The position numbers and the translations under genes are program-made. From Arsukibacterium perlucidum DSM 18276 (GTDB taxonomy: Bacteria > Pseudomonadota > Gammaproteobacteria > Enterobacterales > Alteromonadaceae), in the NCBI RefSeq assembly GCF_000382165.1, contig NZ_KB907703.1, positions 1 to 64,000 on the forward strand: a stretch of 64,000 bases of DNA. The letters run 5' to 3'. Shown in pieces: positions 1-8,372 of the stretch. The notes beneath the pieces were generated by a model. It did not search any database. It worked only from the letters and a program-made list of their open reading frames with translations, and was not told where the DNA came from. Position 1 is the first letter of the stretch. Every line of letters begins with the position of its first letter.

Positions 1-81
1 GGCGCCGCAGCTCTGGAGCCACACCGGATTAAATATAAGAAAATTTAAACTGTTAGCTCAGTCTTATATTAGTTATTACAA

Positions 82-106
82 TAAAACAGGCCGCAAATGC
101 GGCCTG
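82..106 (-). terminator. Intrinsic terminator of the solute-binding protein gene
   Basis: An 8-bp GC-rich stem with an AAAT loop (CAGGCCGC/GCGGCCTG) lies just past the stop codon at 109. On the minus strand it is followed by TTTTATTG, as in a rho-independent terminator. The same core with the same loop recurs at 22614 and 25433. Confidence 0.75.
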
Positions 107-108
107 AT

Positions 109-894
109 TTATATCTGTTTATTTTTTACCGGAATTATCCCGTCAAATTCTGAGCGCATAACTTTCTGATACAGTGTACTGGCGGCAACATGTTGGTGCG
201 CCTGCTGCAAGTTTTTAATCACTTCGGCTGACATAGCCTTATTAGCCGCCAGGTAAGTTTGCTGCTGCAGCTGCTCAATGGCAAAGGCAAATTCTACATA
301 TTCCGGTTTAATATTGAAATGAGCGGCCATCGCGGTCAGAGCCATCGGATCATCAATGATTAAATCCACCTTGCCATGCAGCAATAACTGCCAGGATTCT
401 GAAATATCTGCTGCCACTACCAACTGATCTGGTTGACCAAAACCATTTTTTTTCAAAAAAGTTTCGGCAACATCATGTCGTTGCACCGCAACACTATACT
501 GCTGGGCATCGGCCAGAGTCTTCAGCTGAATATCCTGCCGATGAGCAAGTTTTACAAAACCAAGCCGGTAAGAAGCTACCGGACCTATCCACTGAAATAA
601 CGGCTCGCGCTCTGCCGTTCGCGCCATGTTATAAATCAGGATCTCTGGCTGCTCTAACGCCATCTTATAAGCGCGGGCCCAGGGATAAATTTCAATACTG
701 GCGACAATGTCTGCCTGCTGCAGAATAGCTTTAACCAATTGAGTACTGTAGCCGTCTACCTGACCGGCCACCAGGGTCTGGTGTGGCGGCGAAAGCTCAG
801 TTACTACCTGCAGCTGGCTTGTTTCTTGCGCCACGCACATGCCTGTAGCAAGTATTAATCCAACAACCACCAGATATCGACTAACCCATGCCAT
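109..894 (-). CDS. Periplasmic solute-binding protein, SBP_bac_3-like
   Basis: A 261-residue exported protein. Residues 1–22 form a typical signal peptide (hydrophobic VVVGLILATGM followed by CVAQE). The rest resembles the amino-acid-type ABC-transporter binding domain (family 3): an early segment about choosing and binding a ligand (GQVDGYSTQLVKAILQQ), a middle hinge and a late segment LLLHGKVDLIIDDP typical of the second lobe. No permease or ATPase gene is adjacent, so it is probably one of the orphan periplasmic binding-domain proteins common in Alteromonadales rather than part of a transporter cassette. The ligand cannot be read from sequence. It is divergent from the thioredoxin-like lipoprotein gene. 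Confidence 0.8.
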   Translation of the reverse strand: MAWVSRYLVVVGLILATGMCVAQETSQLQVVTELSPPHQTLVAGQVDGYSTQLVKAILQQADIVASIEIYPWARAYKMALEQPEILIYNMARTAEREPLFQWIGPVASYRLGFVKLAHRQDIQLKTLADAQQYSVAVQRHDVAETFLKKNGFGQPDQLVVAADISESWQLLLHGKVDLIIDDPMALTAMAAHFNIKPEYVEFAFAIEQLQQQTYLAANKAMSAEVIKNLQQAHQHVAASTLYQKVMRSEFDGIIPVKNKQI

Positions 895-1024
895 GTAGAA
901 TCCTCAGTTTAACAGTTAGTGCAGTTTAACCCGGACATTAAGACAGCCAACTTTTCGCCAGTTGACAAGTATCAGCCGCCCTGTTGTTATAACGCCACTT
1001 TATTCCCAATACAACCGACTTCTT

Positions 1025-1708
1025 ATGACAGCTAACTTCTTCGCAATTAACCTTGCTAAATTACTGATCGTTGCCAGCCTAAGTTGGTCATTGATAGCGT
1101 GCTCTGAACCAGCCAAACCGGCCAGCTCCAGTGAGCAGACTGCTGCACCACAAACCCGTCCAGCTGCATTGCAATTTGAGCAAGACGTGCATTATCGGTT
1201 AGTTGACAATATTGACCCTGAACATGCAAAACCGCCTTATCTGGTGCAATACTTCTGGTTTGGTTGTCAGCATTGCCAGCAATTTGAACCGGTACTGGAA
1301 GCCATCATGCTGCGTCGTCCAGAGTTAAGCCTGGTTCGAAAACACGCTGCGGCGGTGCCACACTGGCAAACCGACGCCCGGATTTTTTACAGTTTGCAGC
1401 AAATGGAGTTGGAGCACTTAACAGACCCATTGTTCAAGCTATATGAAGCAAAGCGCCAGCTTACCCCGCTAGATTTACAACAATTTTTAACGAGCCATCA
1501 GGTAGATCAGGCAGCTTTTTTTGAGATTGCTGAAAACAGCGAGCAGGTGGTCAGTAAAATGCGCCGCAGTGTCAGCGAAATGCAGGATAATAACATTCGC
1601 GGCGTACCGGCCCTGGTAGTAAATGGCCGTTATTTAATTACGCCAAATGCCGATATCAACAACCTGGACGCTTATCTGGCATTAATTGACTACCTGCAGC
1701 AAAAATAG
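1025..1708 (+). CDS. DsbA-like thioredoxin-fold lipoprotein
   Basis: About 227 residues from the ATG at 1025; a TTG at 962 would add 21 residues but places the signal sequence internally, so I prefer 1025. The N-terminus is a lipoprotein signal (LIVASLSWSLIAC with lipobox L-I-A-C). A redox site CQHC lies in FWFGCQHCQQF, the position of the DsbA CPHC motif, and the distal RGVPALVVNGRY carries the conserved cis-proline (GVPA). This supports a periplasmic, membrane-tethered thiol oxidoreductase of the DsbA family. It differs from soluble DsbA by its lipid anchor and by Gln in the CXXC dipeptide. The partner and the direction of electron flow are unknown; no DsbB homologue is adjacent. Confidence 0.78.
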   Translation: MTANFFAINLAKLLIVASLSWSLIACSEPAKPASSSEQTAAPQTRPAALQFEQDVHYRLVDNIDPEHAKPPYLVQYFWFGCQHCQQFEPVLEAIMLRRPELSLVRKHAAAVPHWQTDARIFYSLQQMELEHLTDPLFKLYEAKRQLTPLDLQQFLTSHQVDQAAFFEIAENSEQVVSKMRRSVSEMQDNNIRGVPALVVNGRYLITPNADINNLDAYLALIDYLQQK

Positions 1709-1790
1709 CGACGGGCTTGTTTGCAAGCTGAATGCAGACAAATCGTTTTAAAATGTTATTGCGACTGTTATTGACTGTGATATCGTAACT

Positions 1791-1805
1791 GATAATTATT
1801 ATCAT
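1791..1805 (+). promoter_or_regulatory. Fur-box-like palindrome upstream of the DUF6746-like gene
   Basis: GATAAT-T-ATTATC is a perfect 13-bp inverted repeat at 1791–1803, extended by AT. It matches 13 of 19 positions of the classical Fur consensus. A TTGACT (1771–1776) stands about 15–18 bases upstream, so the palindrome would cover a −10 region, a typical repressor position. Assignment to Fur is inference. Confidence 0.45.
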
Positions 1806-1824
1806 CTAAGTTGTGAGGTTCTTT

Positions 1825-2199
1825 ATGAAAGCGGCTATTCCCCTCAGTGCCATATTATTGTTAGCGACTTTTGCCTGCTACAGCGTCGCTGACCAGCAAC
1901 GACCAGATCACTTTAAAGGAGAACAGGCCGCGACCTTGCAAGATGCTATTGAATTATTCCGCACTAACAACCAGAACTTACAGCAACTACTGCAGGGCGA
2001 GCTCACCCCGCAAGCCATGGTTGAGATCCACCAGTTAACTTATACCCTGGAAAATGCGCTGGAAAAAATCCACAGCGAAACAACCCAGTTAAAAGAGGTG
2101 CTTGAAGAAGTACATCTGGCTTCAGAAAGTATGGATTTTGCTAAGGTTAAAAAGCAAGCTAAGCACTATCTGGATACGGCTAACACTTTGGTGAAATAA
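1825..2199 (+). CDS. Small exported protein, DUF6746-like
   Basis: About 124 residues starting at the ATG at 1825, which has TGAGG seven bases upstream; an in-frame GTG at 1813 is less likely. A signal peptide (residues 1–23, ending SVADQ) precedes a mature helical domain rich in Gln, Glu and Leu (FKGEQAATLQDAIELF, VEIHQLTYTLENALEKI, LKEVLEEVHLASE). The pattern RPDHFKGE...HQLTYTLENALE...EVHLASE resembles the DUF6746 family of small periplasmic proteins as I remember it. There is no cysteine motif for heme c in the mature part. No function is known. A Fur-like palindrome immediately upstream suggests iron-responsive expression. Confidence 0.65.
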   Translation: MKAAIPLSAILLLATFACYSVADQQRPDHFKGEQAATLQDAIELFRTNNQNLQQLLQGELTPQAMVEIHQLTYTLENALEKIHSETTQLKEVLEEVHLASESMDFAKVKKQAKHYLDTANTLVK

Positions 2200-2281
2200 A
2201 CGACCTGCTGATCCAAAGCTGCCGGCCCGGTATACTGTACCAGAGCAGACAACGCTAACCGGGTGTAAATTGGAGAAGTGT

Positions 2282-2929
2282 ATGACTCTATGGCAAGGTG
2301 GTGCCTGGCTGCTATGGCTGGTACTGCTGCTGTGGTTTTTCCCGCGAGAACTCGTGCCAAAGCTCAGAACTGATGCAGGTTATCAGCATTTGCTGTTTGG
2401 CTCCGTTCTGATTATTGGCTTGCTCTGGTTAGTGCGGGCCGGAATTGAACCCGGGCTGGAACTGCACTTGCTCGGAATAACCACGCTGGTGTTGTGTCAT
2501 GGCTGGCGGATCACCTGGCTGATTGGTAGCCTGGCTATTGGCATGCTGGTTGCGCTGGGCAAAGTCACTCTGGTTGATGCCGGCAGCGTCGCAGTGTTAA
2601 CCGTAATGCTGCCAGCAGTGTTCAGTTACCTGATTTTTATCCTGTCTTACCAATACCTGCCGCGCCATCTGTTTATCTATATTTTTGTGGCAGGCTTCGC
2701 TAGTGCTGCACTTACAATTACCCTGAAGATAGTACTAACGTCGTTATGGTTCTATTGGCAGGGCTTGCACAGCTGGGCCAGTATTTATCAGAATTACCTG
2801 CAACTGGCTTTACTTATCTGGTTTGCCGAAGCCCTGCTCAACGGCATGGCGATTACGCTGATGAGTGTTTACCGGCCACACTGGCTCAGAACCTTTTATG
2901 ACAATGAGTACCTGTCGCCGGATCGCTGA
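2282..2929 (+). CDS. CbiM-like integral membrane protein (energy-coupling-factor permease family)
   Basis: A 215-residue protein with five to six hydrophobic helices; start ATG at 2282 with GGAG six bases upstream. The spacing of the membrane segments and the central GITTLVLCHGWRITWLIGSLA and VLTVMLPAVFSYLIF stretches resemble the CbiM/energy-coupling-factor permease family (PF01891-like), which in complete systems imports Co2+ or Ni2+. It lacks the N-terminal MHIPDG-type metal-binding motif of genuine CbiM, and no CbiN, CbiQ or CbiO gene is nearby. It may therefore be a solitary family member with a different role. The family assignment is by resemblance; the substrate is unknown. Confidence 0.6.
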   Translation: MTLWQGGAWLLWLVLLLWFFPRELVPKLRTDAGYQHLLFGSVLIIGLLWLVRAGIEPGLELHLLGITTLVLCHGWRITWLIGSLAIGMLVALGKVTLVDAGSVAVLTVMLPAVFSYLIFILSYQYLPRHLFIYIFVAGFASAALTITLKIVLTSLWFYWQGLHSWASIYQNYLQLALLIWFAEALLNGMAITLMSVYRPHWLRTFYDNEYLSPDR

Positions 2930-2962
2930 TTACCGTTCAGGTGATAAATTATATACTGAAAA

Positions 2963-4315
2963 TTACACTACCCCCTGCTGAATCATGGCATCGGCAACCC
3001 GCCGAAAACCAGCAACGTTAGCCCCCAGAATAAAATTAGTGGGTTGCTCAAGCTCAGCCGCCGTATCCCTGGTGCGCTGGTATATCCCCAGCATAATGTC
3101 TTTCAATTTCTGATCAACCTCAGCAAAACTCCAGTGCTGCATGCTGGCATTCTGCGCCATTTCCAGTTGACTGGTCGCCACGCCCCCTGCATTAGCAGCC
3201 TTGCCAGGCGCATAGGCAATTTTTGCCTGTAACAGCAGGTCAGCGGCATCCGCAGTACAGGGCATATTGGCACCTTCACAAACTGCTATGCAGCCATTAT
3301 CCAGTAAAGCTTTGGCATCGGCCGCTGTTAGTTCGTTCTGGGTTGCACAGGGAAATGCTAACTGCCCGGCAAAACGCCACACAGCATGGCCATCCTTAGG
3401 GTAGTTGTCGCGGCTGATATACTCAGCATCAGGATGACGCTTAGCATAATCACTTAACCTGCCCTGCTCTACCTCTTTTACCTGTTTTAAACTTGTTACA
3501 TCGATACCACTTTTCTGATAAATGGTGCCAGCGGAATCAGAGCAGGTTACCGGTTTCGCCCCGAGTTCCAATAATTTTTCAATAGTATAAATAGCAACAT
3601 TACCCGAGCCTGATACCAGACACTCTTTACCTTCCAGGGTATCTTTGTTCCCTTCAAGCATATGCTCTGCGAAATAAACACAACCATAACCAGTGGCTTC
3701 CTTGCGCACCAGCGAGCCACCCCACAATAAGTCTTTACCGGTAAGCACACCCTCAAAACGGTTGGTCAGCTTTTTATACTGGCCAAACATATAGCCAATT
3801 TCGCGGGAACCTACGCCAATATCGCCGGCGGGTACATCGGTGGTCGGGCCTATATGCCGGTACAACTCACTCATAAATGCCTGGCAAAAACGCATAATTT
3901 CACCATCTGACTTACCCTTAGGATCAAAGTTCGCGCCACCTTTACCGCCGCCCAATGGCAAACCGGTAAGAGCATTCTTTAAAACCTGTTCAAAACCCAG
4001 AAACTTTATAATGCTGGCATTGACACTGGGATGAAAACGGATGCCACCTTTGTATGGCCCCAAAGCAGAATTAAACTCAACCCGGTAACCCTTGTTCACC
4101 TGCACAGTGCCGCTATCATCAACCCAGGCTATCCTGAACATAATTTGTCGCTCCGGCTCTACCATTCGCTCAATAATAGAATGCTTGCAAAAGCGACTGT
4201 CTTCATCAAGCACCGGTGCCAGTGAGTCCAGCACTTCTTCAACTGCCTGGTAAAACTCGGTCTGTGCCGGGCTGCTTTTTTGTAATTTAACGATGGTATT
4301 GTGGGTATAGGGCAT
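2963..4315 (-). CDS. gdhA: NADP-specific glutamate dehydrogenase
   Basis: A 450-residue hexameric-type glutamate dehydrogenase that reductively aminates 2-oxoglutarate with ammonia and NADPH. The N-terminal domain holds GGGKGGANFDPKGKSDGEIMRF, the active-site Lys region, and PAGDIGVGSREIGYM; the Rossmann domain has SGSGNVAIYTIEKL. Length fits the roughly 450-residue bacterial NADP enzyme. The open frame extends 29 codons further upstream, but homologues begin at MPYTHN-type sequences, so I chose the ATG at 4315. It converges on the CbiM-like gene, and the divergent alpha/beta hydrolase starts about 140 bases upstream. Confidence 0.95.
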   Translation of the reverse strand: MPYTHNTIVKLQKSSPAQTEFYQAVEEVLDSLAPVLDEDSRFCKHSIIERMVEPERQIMFRIAWVDDSGTVQVNKGYRVEFNSALGPYKGGIRFHPSVNASIIKFLGFEQVLKNALTGLPLGGGKGGANFDPKGKSDGEIMRFCQAFMSELYRHIGPTTDVPAGDIGVGSREIGYMFGQYKKLTNRFEGVLTGKDLLWGGSLVRKEATGYGCVYFAEHMLEGNKDTLEGKECLVSGSGNVAIYTIEKLLELGAKPVTCSDSAGTIYQKSGIDVTSLKQVKEVEQGRLSDYAKRHPDAEYISRDNYPKDGHAVWRFAGQLAFPCATQNELTAADAKALLDNGCIAVCEGANMPCTADAADLLLQAKIAYAPGKAANAGGVATSQLEMAQNASMQHWSFAEVDQKLKDIMLGIYQRTRDTAAELEQPTNFILGANVAGFRRVADAMIQQGVV

Positions 4316-4454
4316 ATCATAAACCTGTGTTTTGAATAAGGTGTGTGCAGGGGGCAGCCTGTCAGCGGTTACCCTGTCAATTGCAGTAGCAGACTGGCAC
4401 AATGGCCAGCAAGGAAATAAAAGCGTCAGGTAATTAACGCAAAAAGAGCCTGTT

Positions 4455-5303
4455 ATGGATCACTCATTACACTTTAGCTTAACTGGTTATAAAAATAGCA
4501 TGCAATTTGCTGCATTAGCTAATCAGCAACACTTTAACGATGGCCAGACTCCGACCCTCTGTTTGCATGGTTGGCAAGACAACGCCGCCAGTTTTATACC
4601 ATTGGCCAACGCATTGGCCGGCACACCCATGCTGGCACTGGATTTTCCGGGCCATGGCCACTCGCCTTATCGCAGTGATGATGCCCACTACTATTTTTTT
4701 GACTGGGTGGAAGACATTGTCGCATTGTGTCAGCAGCAGGGCTGGCAACAACTGACCATCATTGGCCATTCGATGGGTGGTATGGTAGCAACCGCCCTGG
4801 CTGCAGCCTTTCCTGAGCTGGTAGCCCGTTTAGTGCTGATTGATAGTCTGGGTTTTGTTACTGCGGAGATCAGCAGCAGCGAACAGTTACGTCAGGGAAT
4901 AGTCTCAAGGTTAAAATCAGCCCCCAAACTCAAGCCATACTACCCGGATCTTGCTGCTGCGGCCAGGGCCAGACTTAGCCAGGGCGATTTTGGCATGCAA
5001 CAAGCGCTGTTACTGGCAGAGCGCGGAACTGTCAGTGACCAGCATGGCGTCTGCTGGAGAAACGATTATCGCTTGCGGTATAAATCGGTACACCGGCTTA
5101 CTCAAAACCAGGCCAGGGAATTATGCCAGGCAGTGCAGGCTCCGGTACTGGCCGTTTTAGCCAGTGGTGGCCCTTTTAGCAGTAAGCTGGAGGAGGTACA
5201 AAGCTGGTATCAAAAGTTAACCGTTACTCAAATAACCGGCGGCCATCATTGTCATATGACAGCCGCCTGCGAGGTTGCCAGGCTGATAAAAACCTGGCTC
5301 TGA
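4455..5303 (+). CDS. Alpha/beta-fold hydrolase
   Basis: A 282-residue cytoplasmic alpha/beta hydrolase. The oxyanion-hole strand LCLHGWQDNAASF is at about residues 35–47, the nucleophile elbow IIGHSMGGM puts the catalytic serine at 106, and the histidine is in the C-terminal GGHHCHM. These are the signatures of esterases and lactonases; the substrate is unknown. The short cap domain (KPYYPDLAAAARARL) resembles small acyl-esterase relatives such as the YbfF and MhpC group. Its stop abuts that of btuB (5304), so the two genes converge with no spacer and no separate terminator is visible. Confidence 0.85.
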   Translation: MDHSLHFSLTGYKNSMQFAALANQQHFNDGQTPTLCLHGWQDNAASFIPLANALAGTPMLALDFPGHGHSPYRSDDAHYYFFDWVEDIVALCQQQGWQQLTIIGHSMGGMVATALAAAFPELVARLVLIDSLGFVTAEISSSEQLRQGIVSRLKSAPKLKPYYPDLAAAARARLSQGDFGMQQALLLAERGTVSDQHGVCWRNDYRLRYKSVHRLTQNQARELCQAVQAPVLAVLASGGPFSSKLEEVQSWYQKLTVTQITGGHHCHMTAACEVARLIKTWL

Positions 5304-7133
5304 TCACTGCACAATGTAGCTGACTGACAGACCAAAATTAGCACCGGCGGTAGCATAGCCCCGGCTGGTGTAATAATCTTTATCGGTCACATTCGCCAGC
5401 CGGGCCCTCAGTGTCAGCTGCGGTGTAATGTCATAACTCAGCCCCACCCCCCATAAAGTATGGGCAGGCGCTTGTGGAAAGACGTCACCGCTAAACCAAT
5501 CTAGCCCCTGAAAACTGGCACTTTGATAATCTGCTGTAATAAAGGCAGACCAATTGTCAGCGGTGTAACTGCCCCGCCAGTTAATCGTATTTTCAGGCCG
5601 GCGCTCCAGCTTAAAGCCGTTGCTACGGTTCTCAGTATCCAGCCAGCTATAGCTGAAATTACTGGACCATTGCTGCCAGGTTTTGAGCAAGCTGAATTCA
5701 AGCCCGCTGACCGTAGCCAACACCACATTCTCAGCCTGCTCAACCCCCTGAATAAGGTTGGTAACCTCGCGCTCAAACCAGGCAAGCTGCAACGTTAAGC
5801 CGCTTGTCAGATAGCTCAGGGCAACTTCATCCGATATCGACTGCTCTGGTTTAAGATCCGGGTTGGCAAAACCCGGAAAATACAACTGGTTGAATGAAGG
5901 CACTTTAAAGGCGGTACCACGACTGGCACGAAGCTGCCAGTGCTCGGTCAATTGATAACCTGCGGCTAGCTGCCAGGTTGTCTCAGCACCATACTGATTA
6001 ATCGCATCATGGCGGGCCGCTGCTTCCAGCTGTAACAGATTAAGCTGATAGTTAACGCCGGCGAATATTGCGCGATTCGTTCTGCTGGTTTGCTCGTATG
6101 CGGTGGCAGATTTTGCCACCTGCTCCTGATACCAGTTAACCCCGCCCACAAATTGTAAGCCGATAGCTAACTCAGACGCCGCCTGATAACTGAACTCGTC
6201 ACGCTCAGTGACAAAAGGGCTGCGGGAGTCAGGGCCAAAAGTCGTGTCGCTATCCAGGTTACGACTGAGCTGAGCCTGATGTTGCCAGCTGTTCAGCTGC
6301 TGTTGCCAGCCAAGCAGATAGGCACGGCTAAGGGTATCAGTTTCATCTTCACGACCAAAACTGGTATCAAACTGATTAAAACCGGAATTCACGTCAGCCT
6401 GAGCAGTCCATAGTCCAACATATGAGTGGTACTCAGCCGCAACTTTCAGATACTGCTGCTGATAGCCATCACTATCAGGGTCTTGTGCCGGCTGGGCGTT
6501 AAAACCATCAGCCTGACTGGCCCCGGCACTGGCCCGCAGGGTTAACCGTTCAAGTTGCTGACTGACACTGATATCAGCACCAGCCTGGCCATAACTGCCG
6601 ACACGGCCATGCAATTCCAATGCTCTGCTACGCCGGGTGGTTATGGCAATAACACCGGCCAGAGCATCAGAGCCATACCAGGCAGCCCGGGGCCCCCGGA
6701 TAACTTCAATCCGTTCAATCAACTCCAGCGGCACCATCGATAAGGCTTTATATCCCAAAGTAGCGGAGCCACTGCGCACCCCATCAACCAGCACCAGGGT
6801 GTGACCGGTATTACCACCGCGCACATATATACTACTGTTCTGACCACGGCCACCATCCCGGCTTAAGTTAATCCCGGGTAACTGAGCCAGTAACTCAGGT
6901 AAATCGTTTGACTGACGCGCCACTATATCGGCTCGTTCCAGCACCGTAACGCTGGCCAGCACATCTTGCTGCAACGTAGCAGTGCGGTTAGCGTAAATAC
7001 TGATATGTTCAACAGCCGCATCAGGGGTATCATTTACAATAGAAGTGTCGTTCAGGCTGGCAGCAACAAACGTACTGGCACCAGCCGGATAGCAGGATGC
7101 AACCAGCAAGGCTGCAAAAGCAGGTTTAAACAT
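5304..7133 (-). CDS. btuB: TonB-dependent vitamin B12 receptor, BtuB-like
   Basis: A 609-residue outer-membrane receptor. The ATG at 7133 has AGGAG just upstream. A signal peptide is followed by a plug domain (SVTVLERADIVARQ, LPELLAQLPGINLSRDGG, IYVRGGNTGHTLVLVDGVR, IEVIRGPRAAWYGSDALAGVI) and a 22-strand-type barrel ending in aromatic residues typical of the last strand (LSVSYIVQ). Length matches the ~600-residue BtuB family. A cobalamin riboswitch in the 5' leader is direct evidence that it is tuned to B12 and makes cobalamin or a corrinoid the likely substrate. No btuC, btuD or btuF is in the window. Confidence 0.93.
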   Translation of the reverse strand: MFKPAFAALLVASCYPAGASTFVAASLNDTSIVNDTPDAAVEHISIYANRTATLQQDVLASVTVLERADIVARQSNDLPELLAQLPGINLSRDGGRGQNSSIYVRGGNTGHTLVLVDGVRSGSATLGYKALSMVPLELIERIEVIRGPRAAWYGSDALAGVIAITTRRSRALELHGRVGSYGQAGADISVSQQLERLTLRASAGASQADGFNAQPAQDPDSDGYQQQYLKVAAEYHSYVGLWTAQADVNSGFNQFDTSFGREDETDTLSRAYLLGWQQQLNSWQHQAQLSRNLDSDTTFGPDSRSPFVTERDEFSYQAASELAIGLQFVGGVNWYQEQVAKSATAYEQTSRTNRAIFAGVNYQLNLLQLEAAARHDAINQYGAETTWQLAAGYQLTEHWQLRASRGTAFKVPSFNQLYFPGFANPDLKPEQSISDEVALSYLTSGLTLQLAWFEREVTNLIQGVEQAENVVLATVSGLEFSLLKTWQQWSSNFSYSWLDTENRSNGFKLERRPENTINWRGSYTADNWSAFITADYQSASFQGLDWFSGDVFPQAPAHTLWGVGLSYDITPQLTLRARLANVTDKDYYTSRGYATAGANFGLSVSYIVQ

Positions 7134-7181
7134 CAAAGCTCCTACAATGTGCCCACCGCACATGTTAGTTAGTTAGTGGAC

Positions 7182-7346
7182 TTTTCAGGCCGGTCTCCGG
7201 GCTTACAACCTGCTTGCGCCAAAACTTTACCTTCCCATCAGCTGACAGTGGTATTCAAAGCTTTGATAGTTGTTTACCGTTGCGGGGGCAGCTCTGGCTT
7301 AAACCAGATTCCCGTTTAACTGCAGCATGCTGCAGCACCTGAAAAA
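7182..7346 (-). promoter_or_regulatory. Cobalamin riboswitch in the btuB leader
   Basis: Read on the minus strand the leader has the conserved landmarks in order: AAACGGGAA (7309–7317), GCTGCCCCCGCAACGGTAA (about 7272–7292), GATGGGAAGG, and the B12 box AGCCCGGAGACCGGCC (7188–7203). A closing P1 helix pairs TTTTCAGG (7338–7345) with CCTGAAAA (7182–7189). It ends about 50 bases before the btuB start, so control is probably at translation initiation; no U-run terminator follows the aptamer. Confidence 0.95.
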
Positions 7347-7368
7347 AAGCGGCCTTAGTAAAGGCCGC
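7342..7368 (-). terminator. Intrinsic terminator downstream of yajQ
   Basis: GCGGCCTT-TACT-AAGGCCGC (7349–7368) is a perfect 8-bp stem followed by seven T on the minus strand. It would end the yajQ transcript. The U-run overlaps the P1 strand of the btuB riboswitch. Confidence 0.8.
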
Positions 7369-7372
7369 GTGC

Positions 7373-7400
7373 AGTGTAACCGTGAAGCAGAAAATGTCAA
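7373..7400 (-). promoter_or_regulatory. Sigma-70 promoter for btuB
   Basis: TTGACA (7395–7400) and TACACT (7373–7378) are separated by 16 bases on the minus strand, just after the yajQ stop codon. The predicted transcription start near 7366 falls inside the stem of the yajQ terminator hairpin. Confidence 0.65.
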
Positions 7401-7438
7401 TAGATAGCCAGACGGCTAAAACAAATCAAATGGCCAGG

Positions 7439-7921
7439 TTAGTCACGAAAATTAGTAAACTGAAAGGCTTGTTCTAAATCACTGCCGCGTACCAGTGCCA
7501 TGGCCTCCTGCAAGTCATCACGCTTTTTGCCGGTCACCCGCACTTGATCACCCTGAATAGCAGCCTGAACTTTAAGCTTATTATCTTTAATCAACTTAAC
7601 TAACTTTTTTGCCATGTCCTGCTCTATTCCTTGCAACAGGCTGACACTTAAACTGTATGTTTTACCCGAGTGCACTACATCACCCTCTTTAAATGAGCGG
7701 ACATCAAGGCCGCGCTTGACCGCTTTAGCCAGAAAAATTTCCAGCATTTGCTGTAATTGAAATTCAGCTTCTGCTTTCATGGTGATCACTTTTTCTTTCA
7801 GAGTAAAATCGGCCTGCACGCCCCGAAAATCAAAGCGGGTGGTTAATTCACGGTTGGCATTTTCTACTGCATTCAGCACTTCTTGCTGGTCGACTTCTGA
7901 CACGATATCGAATGAGGGCAT
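7439..7921 (-). CDS. yajQ: YajQ family nucleotide-binding protein
   Basis: A 160-residue cytoplasmic protein starting at the ATG at 7921, which has AAGGAG upstream. It begins [25 protein letters not shown]-type sequence, contains TRFDFRG and ends with [17 protein letters not shown], all diagnostic of the YajQ/DUF520 family. Members bind nucleotides, and some bind cyclic-di-GMP. Length is the usual 160–165. It is a single gene followed by its own terminator and then the btuB promoter. Confidence 0.95.
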   Translation of the reverse strand: MPSFDIVSEVDQQEVLNAVENANRELTTRFDFRGVQADFTLKEKVITMKAEAEFQLQQMLEIFLAKAVKRGLDVRSFKEGDVVHSGKTYSLSVSLLQGIEQDMAKKLVKLIKDNKLKVQAAIQGDQVRVTGKKRDDLQEAMALVRGSDLEQAFQFTNFRD

Positions 7922-8015
7922 TTTAAATCTCCTTAGCATAAGCCATTCTGTCTGCTGGTGATTATAACCAGAAAACTGCTACAATCCGAGCGCCGTTTCA
8001 AAGCTGGGGGTAGCT

Positions 8016-8372
8016 GTGCCACAGATTTTTTATCGTTGGGTATGTGTATTGTGTTTTGTGCTGGCAACCGCTGGCTTTTTGGCTGAGCTAAGTGGTCACC
8101 GGATCGGTGGTGGCTTTGCTCATATCGACAAAGTGGCCCATTTTGGTATTTTCGCTGTCCTGACAGCTCTGATTTGGAAAGGTTTCAGGCTTACTCCGCT
8201 GCCAGCATTTCTGTTGCTGGGTATCTATGGTGGCGCTATAGAGCTGGCACAGCATTACTTTACCCGTCGCACCGGTGATTGGTGGGATTGGCTGGCCGAT
8301 ATTGCCGGTATAGTGAGTTTTTATCTGGTTCGTGCATTGTGGCACCATATACGTCCGCGCAGCCAGCGCTAA
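8016..8372 (+). CDS. VanZ-like membrane protein
   Basis: 118 residues from a GTG at 8016 preceded by GGGGG. There are three to four predicted membrane helices and the VanZ-family signature: IDKVAHFGIFAVLTALIW, then IELAQHYFTRRTGDWWDWLADIAGI, with the H-F-x-x-F and E-x-x-Q...D-x-x-D-x-x-A-N/D pattern. VanZ-like proteins are widespread small inner-membrane proteins, and outside glycopeptide resistance their role is unknown. The 3' end overlaps the likely panE start by 34 bases. Confidence 0.8.
   Translation: MPQIFYRWVCVLCFVLATAGFLAELSGHRIGGGFAHIDKVAHFGIFAVLTALIWKGFRLTPLPAFLLLGIYGGAIELAQHYFTRRTGDWWDWLADIAGIVSFYLVRALWHHIRPRSQR

Noticed and set aside
1-108. Possible gene end at the left edge
   Set aside because: No coding frame can be supported in these bases; only the terminator at 82–106 is clear.
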